A stretch of DNA of 64,000 nucleotides from CAIWAH01 sp964602595 (GTDB lineage Bacteria; Verrucomicrobiota; Verrucomicrobiia; Limisphaerales; UBA9464). The stretch covers positions 124,001-188,000 of the forward strand of contig CAZRRO010000011.1 of NCBI GenBank assembly GCA_964602595.1. The letters run 5' to 3'. The stretch's first letter is position 1, and every line of letters begins with the position of its first letter. The notes under the pieces were generated by a model. The model was not told the origin of the DNA. It ran no database searches and was given only the letters and a program-made list of their open reading frames with translations. Both the position numbers and the translations under genes were made by a program. This document shows, one piece after another, positions 43,842 to 52,685 of this stretch.

Positions 43842-44789
43842 TTGAACCCGGGCTGGCCAATCCGGCAGCAAGAATTCGCCCGCTTCCTAGCCGCGGCGTT
43901 GGTTGTCGGGCTCTCCTGCTTCGTTGGCGGTTGCGCAACCCGGAATCCCCCGGCGCCACCCAACCCGCCGCCAATGATTCTGCGGCCTATTTCCCGCCCC
44001 GCCAGCGACCTGTCGGGCGAGACTATCCCACTCCGGGCTGGCCGGATTCGGGCGACGCTGCATCTGCCCGACGGCTGGGAACAGGTGCCTCGCCGTTTGG
44101 CCATCCATTTCCACACAGCGGATTGGGTTGCCTTCGGCGAACACCGCCGGGCCGGCTACCGTTTTCCGGTGGTGTCCATTCTGCTGGGGTCCGGTTCCGC
44201 GAAATATCGGGCCCCGTTCGCGGATGGATCGCTGTTCCCGGAGCTCATCCGGCGGGTGGAACAGGAACTCCGCGCCCGGGGCGCCCAACCTGGCACAGTG
44301 CAGCATGTGGACGTGGCCAGCTTCAGCGCGGGCTACGGCGCCGTCCGAGAGCTCGTCCAGCAACCCGCCGCGCGCCGGCTGATCCGCCGCATTGTCCTTT
44401 CGGATTCCCTCTACGCGGGCCTGTCGAGCGGTGGCGACGGCACCGGGCCACGCGTGGTGCAAACCGACCAGATCGCCTGCTGGCTGCCGTTTGCCCGCGA
44501 CGCCGTAGCGGGTCGAACGGCCTTCGTGCTGACCCATTCGCAAATCCCTACGCCCGCGTATGCCAGCACGGCCGAATGCGCCAACGCGCTGGTTGCAACG
44601 TTGGCGCTCGAAGCAAAGCCGGCAGCTCCCGGATCATCCGCCAGCACCGGGGACTGGCCCCTGCTTCAACGCTGCGACGCCGGCGGTTTTCACGTCTGGA
44701 GTTACGGCGGCACCGACGCAAACGCGCACCTCGTGCATCCGCGCAATCTGGCGGAGGTTTGGCAGGCCTTGGACGGCAAAAATTGGTGA
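43842..44789 (+). CDS. Putative lipoprotein hydrolase (alpha/beta-hydrolase-like)
   Basis: A 315-aa protein. A TTG start at 43842 is proposed because it is preceded by GGGAGG (43832-43837) and opens a lipoprotein signal (FARFLAAALVVGLSCFVGGC). The body has an SFSAGYG element near residue 160 resembling an S-x-A-G nucleophile elbow and a late DANAHLVHPRN segment that could supply the His, so an alpha/beta hydrolase is possible. The frame remains open to 43677 but those residues look like non-coding sequence. Substrate unknown. Confidence 0.6.
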   Translation: MNPGWPIRQQEFARFLAAALVVGLSCFVGGCATRNPPAPPNPPPMILRPISRPASDLSGETIPLRAGRIRATLHLPDGWEQVPRRLAIHFHTADWVAFGEHRRAGYRFPVVSILLGSGSAKYRAPFADGSLFPELIRRVEQELRARGAQPGTVQHVDVASFSAGYGAVRELVQQPAARRLIRRIVLSDSLYAGLSSGGDGTGPRVVQTDQIACWLPFARDAVAGRTAFVLTHSQIPTPAYASTAECANALVATLALEAKPAAPGSSASTGDWPLLQRCDAGGFHVWSYGGTDANAHLVHPRNLAEVWQALDGKNW

Positions 44790-44830
44790 GGGACGACAGC
44801 GCTGAGTTTCCCTCCCAAGGGGCAACGCCT

Positions 44831-45745
44831 CTATTTACGCACCACGCTTTTGGCGCCCTTCACCCTTAATTTCGCCCCATAGACCGACTTGCTGGCGGTG
44901 ATGAAAAGCAGGTCGTTGTCCTGGCCGCCGAACGTTACGTTGGCAGTCCAGCCTTCGGGGATGGCGAGGTGGTCGATCTGTTTGCCCGACGGGTCGAACA
45001 CGGTCACGCCTCGGCCGGTGAGATAAACGTTGCCCTCGGCGTCGAGCGTCATGCCGTCCGAGCCGAGGTTGCAGAAGAGCCGTTTACCGGCGAGTTCGCC
45101 ACCGGGTTGCACATCGTAGGCGTAGGTCTTGCCGCCACCGATGTCGGCCACGTAGAGCGTCTTGCCGTCCGGGGTGCCGATGAGGCCATTGGGCTGCTTG
45201 AGGTCGGTGGCGACGGGCTTGGGCGCGGCGGTGCGGTCGGCGCCAAGGAAGTAAACATGTTCACCGGCCTGCTGGGACTTGGGATCACGCTTCCAGTAGG
45301 GGCGGGCATAACGCGGGTCGGTGAAGTAGAGCGCGCCATCGGGCCGAATCCACAGGTCGTTCGGCCCGTTGAGCAGCTTCCCGCCGAAGTCCTTCACGAG
45401 CACGGTCACTCTCTTATCGGGTGAAACAGACCAGAGCTGATTCAGCTCGTCCGAGCAGGTCAGCAGGTTTCCCTGAGCGTCGAAATAAGTGCCATTCGCG
45501 CGGCCGCTGGGCTTGAGCCAATCCGAGAAGGCACCCGTGCTGGCATCCCAGCGCACAATGCGATCATTGGGCTGGTCGGTGAAGTAAACGTTACCTTTGG
45601 CGTCGGCCGCCGGTCCTTCCGTAAACGCGTAGCCGTCGCCGAGTTTCTCGACTTTGGCACCGGGAGCGAGCAGCGGCGAATCGGCGGCGGTAGCGGCGAA
45701 CAGGGGGGCGAGGAATCCGAGGGTGAGGAAGGCGGTGCGTTTCAT
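44831..45745 (-). CDS. Exported SMP-30/gluconolactonase-family protein
   Basis: A 304-aa beta-propeller protein with a Sec signal (MKRTAFLTLGFLAPLFAATA). Recognisable SMP-30 elements are FTEGPAADAKGNVYFTDQP, LLNGPNDLWIRPDGALYFTD and QPNGLIGTPDGKTLYVADIG, carrying the conserved metal-binding Glu, Asn and Asp. Members include secreted lactonases that hydrolyse gluconolactone-type sugars. The ATG at 45745 is chosen because the frame upstream runs over 80 nt without a signal. It is convergent with the lipoprotein hydrolase (41 nt apart). The specific lactone is unknown. Confidence 0.88.
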   Translation of the reverse strand: MKRTAFLTLGFLAPLFAATAADSPLLAPGAKVEKLGDGYAFTEGPAADAKGNVYFTDQPNDRIVRWDASTGAFSDWLKPSGRANGTYFDAQGNLLTCSDELNQLWSVSPDKRVTVLVKDFGGKLLNGPNDLWIRPDGALYFTDPRYARPYWKRDPKSQQAGEHVYFLGADRTAAPKPVATDLKQPNGLIGTPDGKTLYVADIGGGKTYAYDVQPGGELAGKRLFCNLGSDGMTLDAEGNVYLTGRGVTVFDPSGKQIDHLAIPEGWTANVTFGGQDNDLLFITASKSVYGAKLRVKGAKSVVRK

Positions 45746-45820
45746 GCGGTGATTATCCGAGGATTCCTGTCCTGGTCGCGGCTGGCAATCGGTTCCGCAT
45801 CTCGGGCAACCAATTGGGGA

Positions 45821-45856
45821 AAGCAAAACGCCCGGCCTCTCGCGAAGGCCGGGCGT
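45821..45856 (-). terminator. Rho-independent terminator after rho
   Basis: An 11-bp perfect stem (arms 45828-45838 and 45846-45856, 7-nt loop) is followed on the minus strand by TTTTGCTT. It lies 22 nt after the rho stop codon. Confidence 0.85.
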
Positions 45857-45878
45857 GAATCCGGTGTGACAGCCAAGC

Positions 45879-47450
45879 TCAGGAGAGCTTGGCGAGCAGT
45901 TCGTCGTTGGTCTTGTGCTTCTTGAGCGCGGCGGTGAGCGTCTCCATGGCTTCGACCGGTTGGAGTTCCGTCAGCATGCGGCGCAGCTTGCGGATGGCTT
46001 CCAATTGATGCGACGGGAAGAGTTTCTCCTCCTTACGGGTGCCGGACTTGGGAATGTCGATGGACGGGAAGAGCCGCCGTTCCGAGAGCTTGCGGTCCAG
46101 GATGAGCTCCATGTTGCCGGTGCCCTTGAACTCCTGGAAGATCAGTTCGTCCATGCGGCTGCCGGTGTCGATCAACGCCGTGGCGAGGATCGTCAACGAG
46201 CCGCCTTCCTCCACCTTGCGGGCGGACGCGAACATCTTGCGCGGAATCTCCAGGGCGCGGGCGTCCACACCGCCGGTCATCGTGCGGCCGGAACCGCCGT
46301 GGACGGAATTGTAGGCGCGGGCGACGCGGGTGATGGAGTCCAGCAGCACGAAGACGTCCTTGCCGGCCTCCACCATTCGGCGGCAACGCTCGATCATGAA
46401 ACGGCTCAGGCGGACGTGGGTTTCTAGGTCCTGATCGTTGCTGGAGGCGACCACCTCGGCCTTCACGCTGCGTTGGAAGTCAGTGACCTCCTCGGGACGT
46501 TCGTCGATCAGCAGAACCATCACCAGCACCTCGGGGTGGTTAGTGGTGATCGCGTTGCAGATCTGCTTAAGGATCGTGGTCTTGCCGGTGCGAGGCGGCG
46601 CGACGATGAGGCCGCGCGTGCCTTTGCCGATCGGCGTCACGAGGTCGATGATCCGGGTCTCGATGAGGTCCGGTGCGGTTTCGAGCCGAAACTTGTCGAT
46701 GGGATCAATGGTCGTGAGGTTCTCGAACCGGATCGCGTGGAGGAATTCCTGGTAATCCTTGCCGTTGACCTTGAGCACTTCCCGCAACTGTGGGCTCACG
46801 CCCTTGTGGGGCGGATTCACGGTGCATTCGATCTGACAGCCTTCACGCAGGCCAAGGCGCTTGATCGAATCCGGCGTGAGGAAAACGTCCGTCGGTTTCG
46901 GCGCGAAATTGCTCTTCGGAGACCGGAGGAAGCCAAAACCCTTTTCGGAGATTTCGAGGTAACCTTCGTGCAATACGGGCTGCCCATCGGGTCCCAATTG
47001 CGGGCCTTGAGGACGGGGCGCCTGTTGACCACCACCGCCACCACCGCCCTGGTTGAAGTTTTGGCCACCGCCGCCGCCACCACCTCCCCCGCCACCGCCG
47101 CGATTGCCGCCGCCACCACCGCCACCGCCGCGGTTGCCACGGTTACCGCGGTGATGCCGATGGTGATGCTGATGCCGGTGATGTCCGCCACCACCACCAC
47201 CACCACCGCCGCCACCTTGGCGGGGTTGATTTTGTCCGTTACCGCCACCCTGCGGGTTGCCGCCATCGCCGGGATTATCCTGCGGGCGATTTTCCGAACG
47301 GCCGGGGCCGCCTTCGCCGCCGCCTTCATTGGACGGGGCGGGGCGAGGTTCCCGCGGTTCGCGGGACTCGGAGGGGGGGGCGTTCTTTCCGGGAGACCAG
47401 TCTCCGGATTGGGGGGCAGGGCCTGAACCCTGGTTGCTACCGTCGCTCAT
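45879..47450 (-). CDS. rho: Transcription termination factor Rho with long Gly/His-rich N-terminus
   Basis: Hexameric RNA helicase that ends transcription. The catalytic core is standard: RNA-binding cold-shock-like domain from about residue 160 (GYLEISEKGFGFLRSPKSNF), Walker A APPRTGKTT near residues 284-292, VLLIDERPEEVTDF, and LDSITRVARAYN. The first ~150 residues are replaced by a low-complexity region: an acidic/Pro part, then poly-Gly runs, a HHRHQHHHRHHRG cluster and further poly-Gly. At 523 aa it is about 100 longer than E. coli Rho and lacks its usual helical N-terminal bundle. The ATG at 47450 is favoured (MSDGSNQ). Confidence 0.95.
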   Translation of the reverse strand: MSDGSNQGSGPAPQSGDWSPGKNAPPSESREPREPRPAPSNEGGGEGGPGRSENRPQDNPGDGGNPQGGGNGQNQPRQGGGGGGGGGGGHHRHQHHHRHHRGNRGNRGGGGGGGGNRGGGGGGGGGGGGQNFNQGGGGGGGQQAPRPQGPQLGPDGQPVLHEGYLEISEKGFGFLRSPKSNFAPKPTDVFLTPDSIKRLGLREGCQIECTVNPPHKGVSPQLREVLKVNGKDYQEFLHAIRFENLTTIDPIDKFRLETAPDLIETRIIDLVTPIGKGTRGLIVAPPRTGKTTILKQICNAITTNHPEVLVMVLLIDERPEEVTDFQRSVKAEVVASSNDQDLETHVRLSRFMIERCRRMVEAGKDVFVLLDSITRVARAYNSVHGGSGRTMTGGVDARALEIPRKMFASARKVEEGGSLTILATALIDTGSRMDELIFQEFKGTGNMELILDRKLSERRLFPSIDIPKSGTRKEEKLFPSHQLEAIRKLRRMLTELQPVEAMETLTAALKKHKTNDELLAKLS

Positions 47451-47617
47451 ATCGTTGTGCTGGTCCGGAATGTCTGAACCCAGAAAAAGGCGGCGAAACC
47501 AGAATGAGCCGCAGGAACTTTGAACTTGGGGAAGCAGCGCCGGGAGGAGACTCCTCAACCGGACTGTCAGACCTCGGACTGCCGATAGGTAGGCACCGCT
47601 CCCCGCGCACGCAACCT

Positions 47618-48322
47618 TTATTTGCCCGCGCCCCGGGAATTCTGCTCCCGCTCAGCCTTACGCCACGCCCGGTCCCGACGTTTGGCCTCCCCGCGGAGCA
47701 ACTCCTCCGCGGACCAACCCCGGGCCTGGCAATACTCGGCAATACGGAACAACCCGGCCGCAATCTCCCGGCGGGTGGCGGCCTTCGCGGTCGCCTGGGA
47801 ACGGGCCACGACGTCGCCGTCGACCAACCCGGCCTTGGCCGCCTTCTTGGCCAGCTTCTGCGCGCGCATCAGTCCGGGCAAATGCTTCGGGACCCCGTCC
47901 AACGCGGAGGGCCGTTCACGCTGGGTGCCTGCTTTTTCGCCCCGCTTGATCCGTTCCCAATTGGCCCAGACTTGGTCCACATCCTTCACTTTCAGGTCTC
48001 CGAACACGTGCGGATGCCGTCGAACAAGTTTGTCCGCCAAGGTCTGGCACACTTGGTCGAAATCGAATGCTTTCCGTTCCCGTCCCAATTGGGCATGGAA
48101 GACAACCTGGAGCAACAGGTCGCCCAATTCCTCAGCCAATTCGACATCGTCCCCCGCCTCCACCGCGTCCATCAGTTCGTAGGCTTCCTCGATGGCGTGC
48201 CACAGCAAGGTCCGGTGGTCCTGCTCGCGATCCCACGGGCAGCCGTCCGGCCCGCGCAACGCGGCCATGACTTCCAGAACCTGACGAATGGGCGGCAACC
48301 GGCGAGAGGGAGGCTTGGGCAT
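47618..48322 (-). CDS. mazG: Nucleoside triphosphate pyrophosphohydrolase MazG
   Basis: Hydrolyses NTPs/dNTPs, possibly cleansing the pool or modulating (p)ppGpp. The 234-aa protein has the MazG signatures GPDGCPWDREQDHRTLLWHA, IEEAYELMDAV and ELAEELGDLLLQVVFHAQL (EExxE and ExxD metal-binding), then VWANWERIKRGEK. The start is the ATG at 48322 (MPKPPSRR); the longer frame overlaps the next gene. The C-terminus, with a second helical part, is of normal length. It is 12 nt after the upstream membrane protein's stop. Confidence 0.93.
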   Translation of the reverse strand: MPKPPSRRLPPIRQVLEVMAALRGPDGCPWDREQDHRTLLWHAIEEAYELMDAVEAGDDVELAEELGDLLLQVVFHAQLGRERKAFDFDQVCQTLADKLVRRHPHVFGDLKVKDVDQVWANWERIKRGEKAGTQRERPSALDGVPKHLPGLMRAQKLAKKAAKAGLVDGDVVARSQATAKAATRREIAAGLFRIAEYCQARGWSAEELLRGEAKRRDRAWRKAEREQNSRGAGK

Positions 48323-48333
48323 GGAGGATCGGA

Positions 48334-48762
48334 TCAGAATTTGAAGTCCGGAAACCAGCCGCGGAACGGGCGCCAACGGAGGTAGGGCACCTCCTTGCCA
48401 TCCGCGTTGATCTCCACAAAACGGAAGCCACGCCGGCAATAGCGGGCCCGGCACCGGCACAGGTAAGCCTTCTCGCCATTCTGCACCTCGATGAAATAGT
48501 CCGAGCTGCCGCAACGGCCGCGCCGGCAGTCGGGAATCGGTGGGCGCCCCCGCCAGATCATTTCATTGAGCCAGAGGATCAGGTGGCCGCCGAAGTGCGC
48601 CGCGATGATGCCAAGCATCAGGCCGAGCAGTGCGCCCCACGGGCCTATCCTTGAATTCAGCCACCAGCCGAACGCAGCTCCGCCAACGGCATAGGCGAGC
48701 AGCCACAGCGTTTGCGGGCGGACTTCTGCGCGGTTCCGGCGATGGGATTTCGACGCATTCAC
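48334..48762 (-). CDS. Cys-rich membrane protein, 142 aa
   Basis: Not recognised. Two likely membrane helices in the first half (LWLLAYAVGGAAFGWWL, GALLGLMLGIIAAHFGGHLI) and a basic C-terminal half with several Cys residues (CRRGRCGSSDYF, then KAYLCRCRARYCRRGF) that could bind metal. The GTG start at 48762 overlaps the proB stop (GTGA), implying coupling to proB. It precedes mazG by 12 nt. Confidence 0.6.
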   Translation of the reverse strand: MNASKSHRRNRAEVRPQTLWLLAYAVGGAAFGWWLNSRIGPWGALLGLMLGIIAAHFGGHLILWLNEMIWRGRPPIPDCRRGRCGSSDYFIEVQNGEKAYLCRCRARYCRRGFRFVEINADGKEVPYLRWRPFRGWFPDFKF

Positions 48763-49835
48763 AGGATCACCAGATCATCCCGGTGCACGACTTCAAGCCG
48801 ACCGGCTGGGTTGCCCGGCAGCGCGGTGGACGCCACGCGGGTCAGCCCGCGGGCAACTTCGCCGCCGTCCAGATCGGCGATGCTGACCACGTCACCCGGG
48901 GAAAACTCGCCCTCGACCCGAACGATCCCCGGGGCCAACAGACTACGACCCTGTTCACACAAGGCGCGGCTGGCACCGGCGTCGATGACCACCGATCCGG
49001 CCGGGCGATGGTAGAAGGCGATCCAGCGCTTCCGGCTCGGCAGTTTCCCCGAATTCGGCAGGAACAGCGTGCCTTCGTCGGCGCCGGCCAGGATGCGTTC
49101 CAAGGCGTCGAACTTGCGTCCGGAAGCGATCACCAACGGGATGCCCGCGCGAACGACAATGCGCGCGGCCGAGATTTTCGTCGCCATGCCCCCGACGGCC
49201 GTAGCGCTGCTAGTGCCGCCAGCCATGGCTTCAACATCGCCGTCAATCCGCGCGACCTGCGACAGCAACCGCGCGTCCGGTTTGCCAAAGTTTTGGATGA
49301 GCCCGTCCGCGGTGGTGAGGATCACCAGCAGGTCCGCCGGCAACAGGCTGGCCACCAGCGCGGACAGACGGTCGTTGTCGCCGAACTTGAGTTCGGTGAC
49401 CGAGACGACGTCGTTTTCGTTGATGATCGGGACCACGCCCCGCTTGAGCAGCGTCAGCAGCGTGTTGCGGGCGTTCAGGTGCCGGGTGTGGTCGGCCAAG
49501 TCCTCATGCGTCAGCAACACCTGCCCCACCGAAAGGTCATAATGGCGGAACAGGGCTTCGTAGGTTGCCATGAGGCGGGACTGACCGACCGCCGCACAGG
49601 CCTGACGTTCCGCCAGCGCCGCCGGACGTTCATCGTAGCCCAATGCACCCATGCCAGCACCCACGGCACCCGAGGTGACGATCACCACCTCCTTGCCCGC
49701 CGCCCGCAGGCCCGCGACCTGCGCGACCAATTGGGCGAACTGAACCTGATCCGGCCGCTTCCGGTTGTCGGTGACGACGCCGGTGCCCAGCTTGACGACT
49801 ACGCGGCTGACCTTGCCCAGATGCTCGGAACGCAC
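48759..49835 (-). CDS. proB: Glutamate 5-kinase
   Basis: First step of proline synthesis, phosphorylating glutamate. The 358-aa protein has VVVKLGTGVVTDN at the N-terminus, VTSGAVGAGMGALGY, IINENDVVSVTELKFGDND and the GGMATKISAARIVVRAGI segment, followed by a PUA domain (SVVIDAGASRALCEQGRSLL), like E. coli ProB. The GTG start at 49835 matches the family N-terminus. It is followed by a coupled membrane-protein gene and mazG. proA is not adjacent. Confidence 0.95.
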   Translation of the reverse strand: MRSEHLGKVSRVVVKLGTGVVTDNRKRPDQVQFAQLVAQVAGLRAAGKEVVIVTSGAVGAGMGALGYDERPAALAERQACAAVGQSRLMATYEALFRHYDLSVGQVLLTHEDLADHTRHLNARNTLLTLLKRGVVPIINENDVVSVTELKFGDNDRLSALVASLLPADLLVILTTADGLIQNFGKPDARLLSQVARIDGDVEAMAGGTSSATAVGGMATKISAARIVVRAGIPLVIASGRKFDALERILAGADEGTLFLPNSGKLPSRKRWIAFYHRPAGSVVIDAGASRALCEQGRSLLAPGIVRVEGEFSPGDVVSIADLDGGEVARGLTRVASTALPGNPAGRLEVVHRDDLVIL

Positions 49836-49902
49836 ACGGGGTAGTTAGCAAACGGACCAAGGGGGCGTCGAGCCCGGCGCACACCCGGCGCCGGGCCGGG
49901 GC

Positions 49903-50985
49903 TCAATAGACGCCCTCAACGATGTTCTTCTCCATCGCGCCAAATGGCCGCACGTCGCCCACGCCGTCCCAGGCGTAGGGCGGACGCGGCGCGCGCCGGA
50001 TCGCCTCGTCCCGTTCGAGGAACCGCGGCATGAAGAACTCCTTGGTGAGCGTCGTGAGTTCCACCCGGCCGAATTCGCCGTAGTTCACCACCTCGGCAGT
50101 CGCGTTCGGCTTCACCACGCGGAGGATGGCGCGGGGCTGCGGGGCGAAGTAGGTGACGCTGAAGTTGTCCTCCGGTTGCAGCGGGACACTGGCGGCGAGG
50201 CCCATGAGCGTGTTGCCATACGTCGGATAGAAGCCGATGCGGCCTTCGAGCAACTCCTCGACGAGGAAGCGAACTTCCTGAGGCTTCATCGATGTGCCGC
50301 CGCAGAAGACGCCGCGGATGCCGGCGTCCCAGAGGTTGACCTTCTCCGCGAGGGCTTCGAGCAGCTTCGGCGTAGTGAACAGGCCGGAAACCTTGCGGTG
50401 CTTGAGGATGGTGGCGGCCTGATCCACGACGTGGGCCATGTATTGCTTGGCCACGTCGAACTGCTTGTTCGAGATCACCTTCTTCACGAAGCGCGGGTCG
50501 AGGTCGATGAAGTAGCACGAGCTGCCGCGGACGTTGGCGAGGTGCTCAATGGCCAACCGCAGGCGACGCGGCCCGGTCGGCCCCATCATCAGCCACGCCC
50601 CGCCGCGCGGAAAATGGGCATCCGAAATCTTGTCGCTGAATTCCGAGTAATCGACCTTGTAGTCATTCCAACCGATGCGCTGCTTCGGCATGCCGGTCGT
50701 GCCGCCGGTTTCGAAGATGTTGAACGGCTTGCCCTTGAAGGCGGCCGGCACCCAGACTTCCGGTTGGAGATCCCGCAGGAATTCGTCCTGGAAGTGGGAG
50801 AATTTTTGCAAGTCCGCCACGGACTTCACCTCTTGGCGCGGGTCAAAGTTCTTCGCCGCCCAATCCAACCAGAACGGACAGCCCGTCTCGGGACTGAAAT
50901 GCCAGTGGATGATTTCGAGCAGGTGCGCGTTGAGCTGGTTTTCGGCAGCCGCGACGGCCTCGGGAGCAACGGTGGGAATCGGCAT
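49903..50985 (-). CDS. Short adenylate-forming enzyme (PaaK/LuxE-like)
   Basis: A 360-aa ANL-type enzyme. The A3 phosphate loop is ETGGTTGMPKQRIG, with later motifs GGTSMKPQEVRFLVEE, FYPTYGNTLMG, and YAWDGVGDVRPF near the C-terminus, where the protein stops. It thus ends just after the A7 region, lacking the small C-terminal domain with the catalytic Lys seen in full PaaK ligases; the size resembles LuxE-type acyl-protein synthetases. The start ATG at 50985 is preferred. It follows the flavoprotein at 51077-52633 (91 nt gap) on the same strand, suggesting a two-gene biosynthetic unit. Substrate unknown. Confidence 0.7.
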   Translation of the reverse strand: MPIPTVAPEAVAAAENQLNAHLLEIIHWHFSPETGCPFWLDWAAKNFDPRQEVKSVADLQKFSHFQDEFLRDLQPEVWVPAAFKGKPFNIFETGGTTGMPKQRIGWNDYKVDYSEFSDKISDAHFPRGGAWLMMGPTGPRRLRLAIEHLANVRGSSCYFIDLDPRFVKKVISNKQFDVAKQYMAHVVDQAATILKHRKVSGLFTTPKLLEALAEKVNLWDAGIRGVFCGGTSMKPQEVRFLVEELLEGRIGFYPTYGNTLMGLAASVPLQPEDNFSVTYFAPQPRAILRVVKPNATAEVVNYGEFGRVELTTLTKEFFMPRFLERDEAIRRAPRPPYAWDGVGDVRPFGAMEKNIVEGVY

Positions 50986-51076
50986 AAAGAAAAGCTGGGG
51001 CGAAGATAATACGTGTTCGTATCTTTGAAAATGGGAAGTTGCACCCGCCCGCCCCGCGCTGGCCCTTCGCCTCCGC

Positions 51077-52633
51077 TCAGCCGAGGCCAAAGCCCACCCG
51101 GCGCAGCATCTCCCGGAGAGCGTCAGGCGTGGCGGGCACTTTGTCAGCCGCCGCCAGCAGGTCCGCCGCTTCGCACGGATACCAGTTGCGCTTCGCCTCG
51201 TTGATCAGGCCGGCGACGTTGATGGGGCTGACCAGTTCCGCGACCCGGCGCCGCAGTTCGGGCACCGGCAGGCCGGGATTGGCCACCACCGCGTCGGCCA
51301 GGGCCAGCGCCGCCGCGCCAAATCCCGGGCGGTCTCGCAGCAGGAATCCCTCGGTGAGCGTCCGGCCCAATCGGCGCGTCGTCTCTGCAAAACTCGCCGC
51401 CGCAAAATAGAGCATCGTGAGCAGGTTGAAGCGCTCCGGATCGCCCAGGACAGCGTGCTGCGCGGCGAGCAGGCGCGAAGTGGCGACCAAATCACCGTCC
51501 GTTTCCGCCTCATAGGTTTCCAAAGCCTTGGCGGCCGGAACCGCACCGGACGCCAAGGCGCCCGCGAGCCGGTCGATGCCCAGCAGGTTGAGCACAAAGC
51601 CGGTCGACAACAGCGGGTCCACAAATCCCGCCGCGGACGGCAGCAAAGCCCAGCGTTCCCCCGTCAATCGGCCAGCGCGGAACGCCAGCTGGGGAGCGTG
51701 GACAAACGGCCGGATCGCGGTCGCTTCGGCAAACTGGGCGGCGACCGACGGCAGGCGGCGCAAGAGCCGGTCCCAAGCCGCCGCGCCTTCAGCCAGATAA
51801 ATTTCAGCGGCCAACGCGTCGCTCACCGACACGCCGGCGCTGGTGATGCCGTTGTTGAACCGGAGCACCCACATCCACCCGCCATCAAAAACATGGTGCA
51901 ATGCAGCCGCGTCGGGCGGAAACGGCGTGCCGACTTCGCAGCCGACCGCGTCTTCCCAAGTCCGGACGCCGCGGAAGTGGGTGAACAATGCCTGTCGCGG
52001 CGGAAAGGTCGGCAGCGCCAGTTCCCCCAAGCCCAAGTGTCGGACGAGAAAGCCACGAGGACCGCTTGCATCGATGACGAACCGCCCGTTGATCCGCACT
52101 TCCGTTCCCTGCCGGATGCCGGCCAAAACGGCTCCTTCGCCGTTGAACTCCACCGAGCCAAGGTTCGTTTCGTCGAGGTATTCGGCGCCGGCTGCCTGGG
52201 CCTCCGCCACGAGGAAATGATCAAAGTCGGGCCGATACCAGTGAGTGTCGGCAATCTCGTCATTCGGACTGGCCGCCACCAGCAGCTCGTTGTCCCGGGC
52301 CGGTGTCGGCACCCAGGCTTCGCCGCGGCGATGGTGATAGAAGGAAAAACCGCGCTTCAGGCCGCAGCCGACTTCGGGATAGGCCCGTTGCCAAGGTCCC
52401 CATTTGCAGAGCGGCAGCACGCGCGGCAGGCCATACCGGGTGGCAAGTTCCTCCAGCAGCAGGTTGGCCAGGGGCGTCGAGGATTCCCCGATCGCGAACC
52501 GCGGATGCCGATCGCGCTCGATCAGCGCGACCGTCAATCCGAGCCGGCGGGCAATCAGCGCCAGCAGCGAGCCGCCGAACGCGGAACCCACCACGGCTAG
52601 GTCACAGGCAATCTGCATGTCGGTTTTAACCAT
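51077..52633 (-). CDS. FAD-dependent oxidoreductase, tryptophan-halogenase-like
   Basis: A 518-aa flavoprotein. The nucleotide-binding start is DLAVVGSAFGGSLLALIARR with ALIERDRHPRFAIGESSTP, the GE(S)STP element of flavin-dependent halogenases. A WMWVLRFNNG segment resembles the WxWxIP halogenase motif but is not identical. ERWALLPSAAGFVDPLLSTG and a C-terminal helical domain complete the family form. It could be a halogenase, monooxygenase or geranylgeranyl-reductase-like enzyme; the catalytic Lys of true halogenases was not confirmed. A start at 52618 is also possible. Divergent from the Gfo/Idh gene at 52686. Confidence 0.7.
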   Translation of the reverse strand: MVKTDMQIACDLAVVGSAFGGSLLALIARRLGLTVALIERDRHPRFAIGESSTPLANLLLEELATRYGLPRVLPLCKWGPWQRAYPEVGCGLKRGFSFYHHRRGEAWVPTPARDNELLVAASPNDEIADTHWYRPDFDHFLVAEAQAAGAEYLDETNLGSVEFNGEGAVLAGIRQGTEVRINGRFVIDASGPRGFLVRHLGLGELALPTFPPRQALFTHFRGVRTWEDAVGCEVGTPFPPDAAALHHVFDGGWMWVLRFNNGITSAGVSVSDALAAEIYLAEGAAAWDRLLRRLPSVAAQFAEATAIRPFVHAPQLAFRAGRLTGERWALLPSAAGFVDPLLSTGFVLNLLGIDRLAGALASGAVPAAKALETYEAETDGDLVATSRLLAAQHAVLGDPERFNLLTMLYFAAASFAETTRRLGRTLTEGFLLRDRPGFGAAALALADAVVANPGLPVPELRRRVAELVSPINVAGLINEAKRNWYPCEAADLLAAADKVPATPDALREMLRRVGFGLG

Positions 52634-52685
52634 ACTCGGGGGCTTGCCCCGAGGCCATGCCGGTGGCAACGCTGGTCCCAGTCAA

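Noticed and set aside
49866..49902. Terminator after the adenylate-forming gene
   Set aside because: GC-rich inverted repeats are present but imperfect, with no T-tract on the minus strand.
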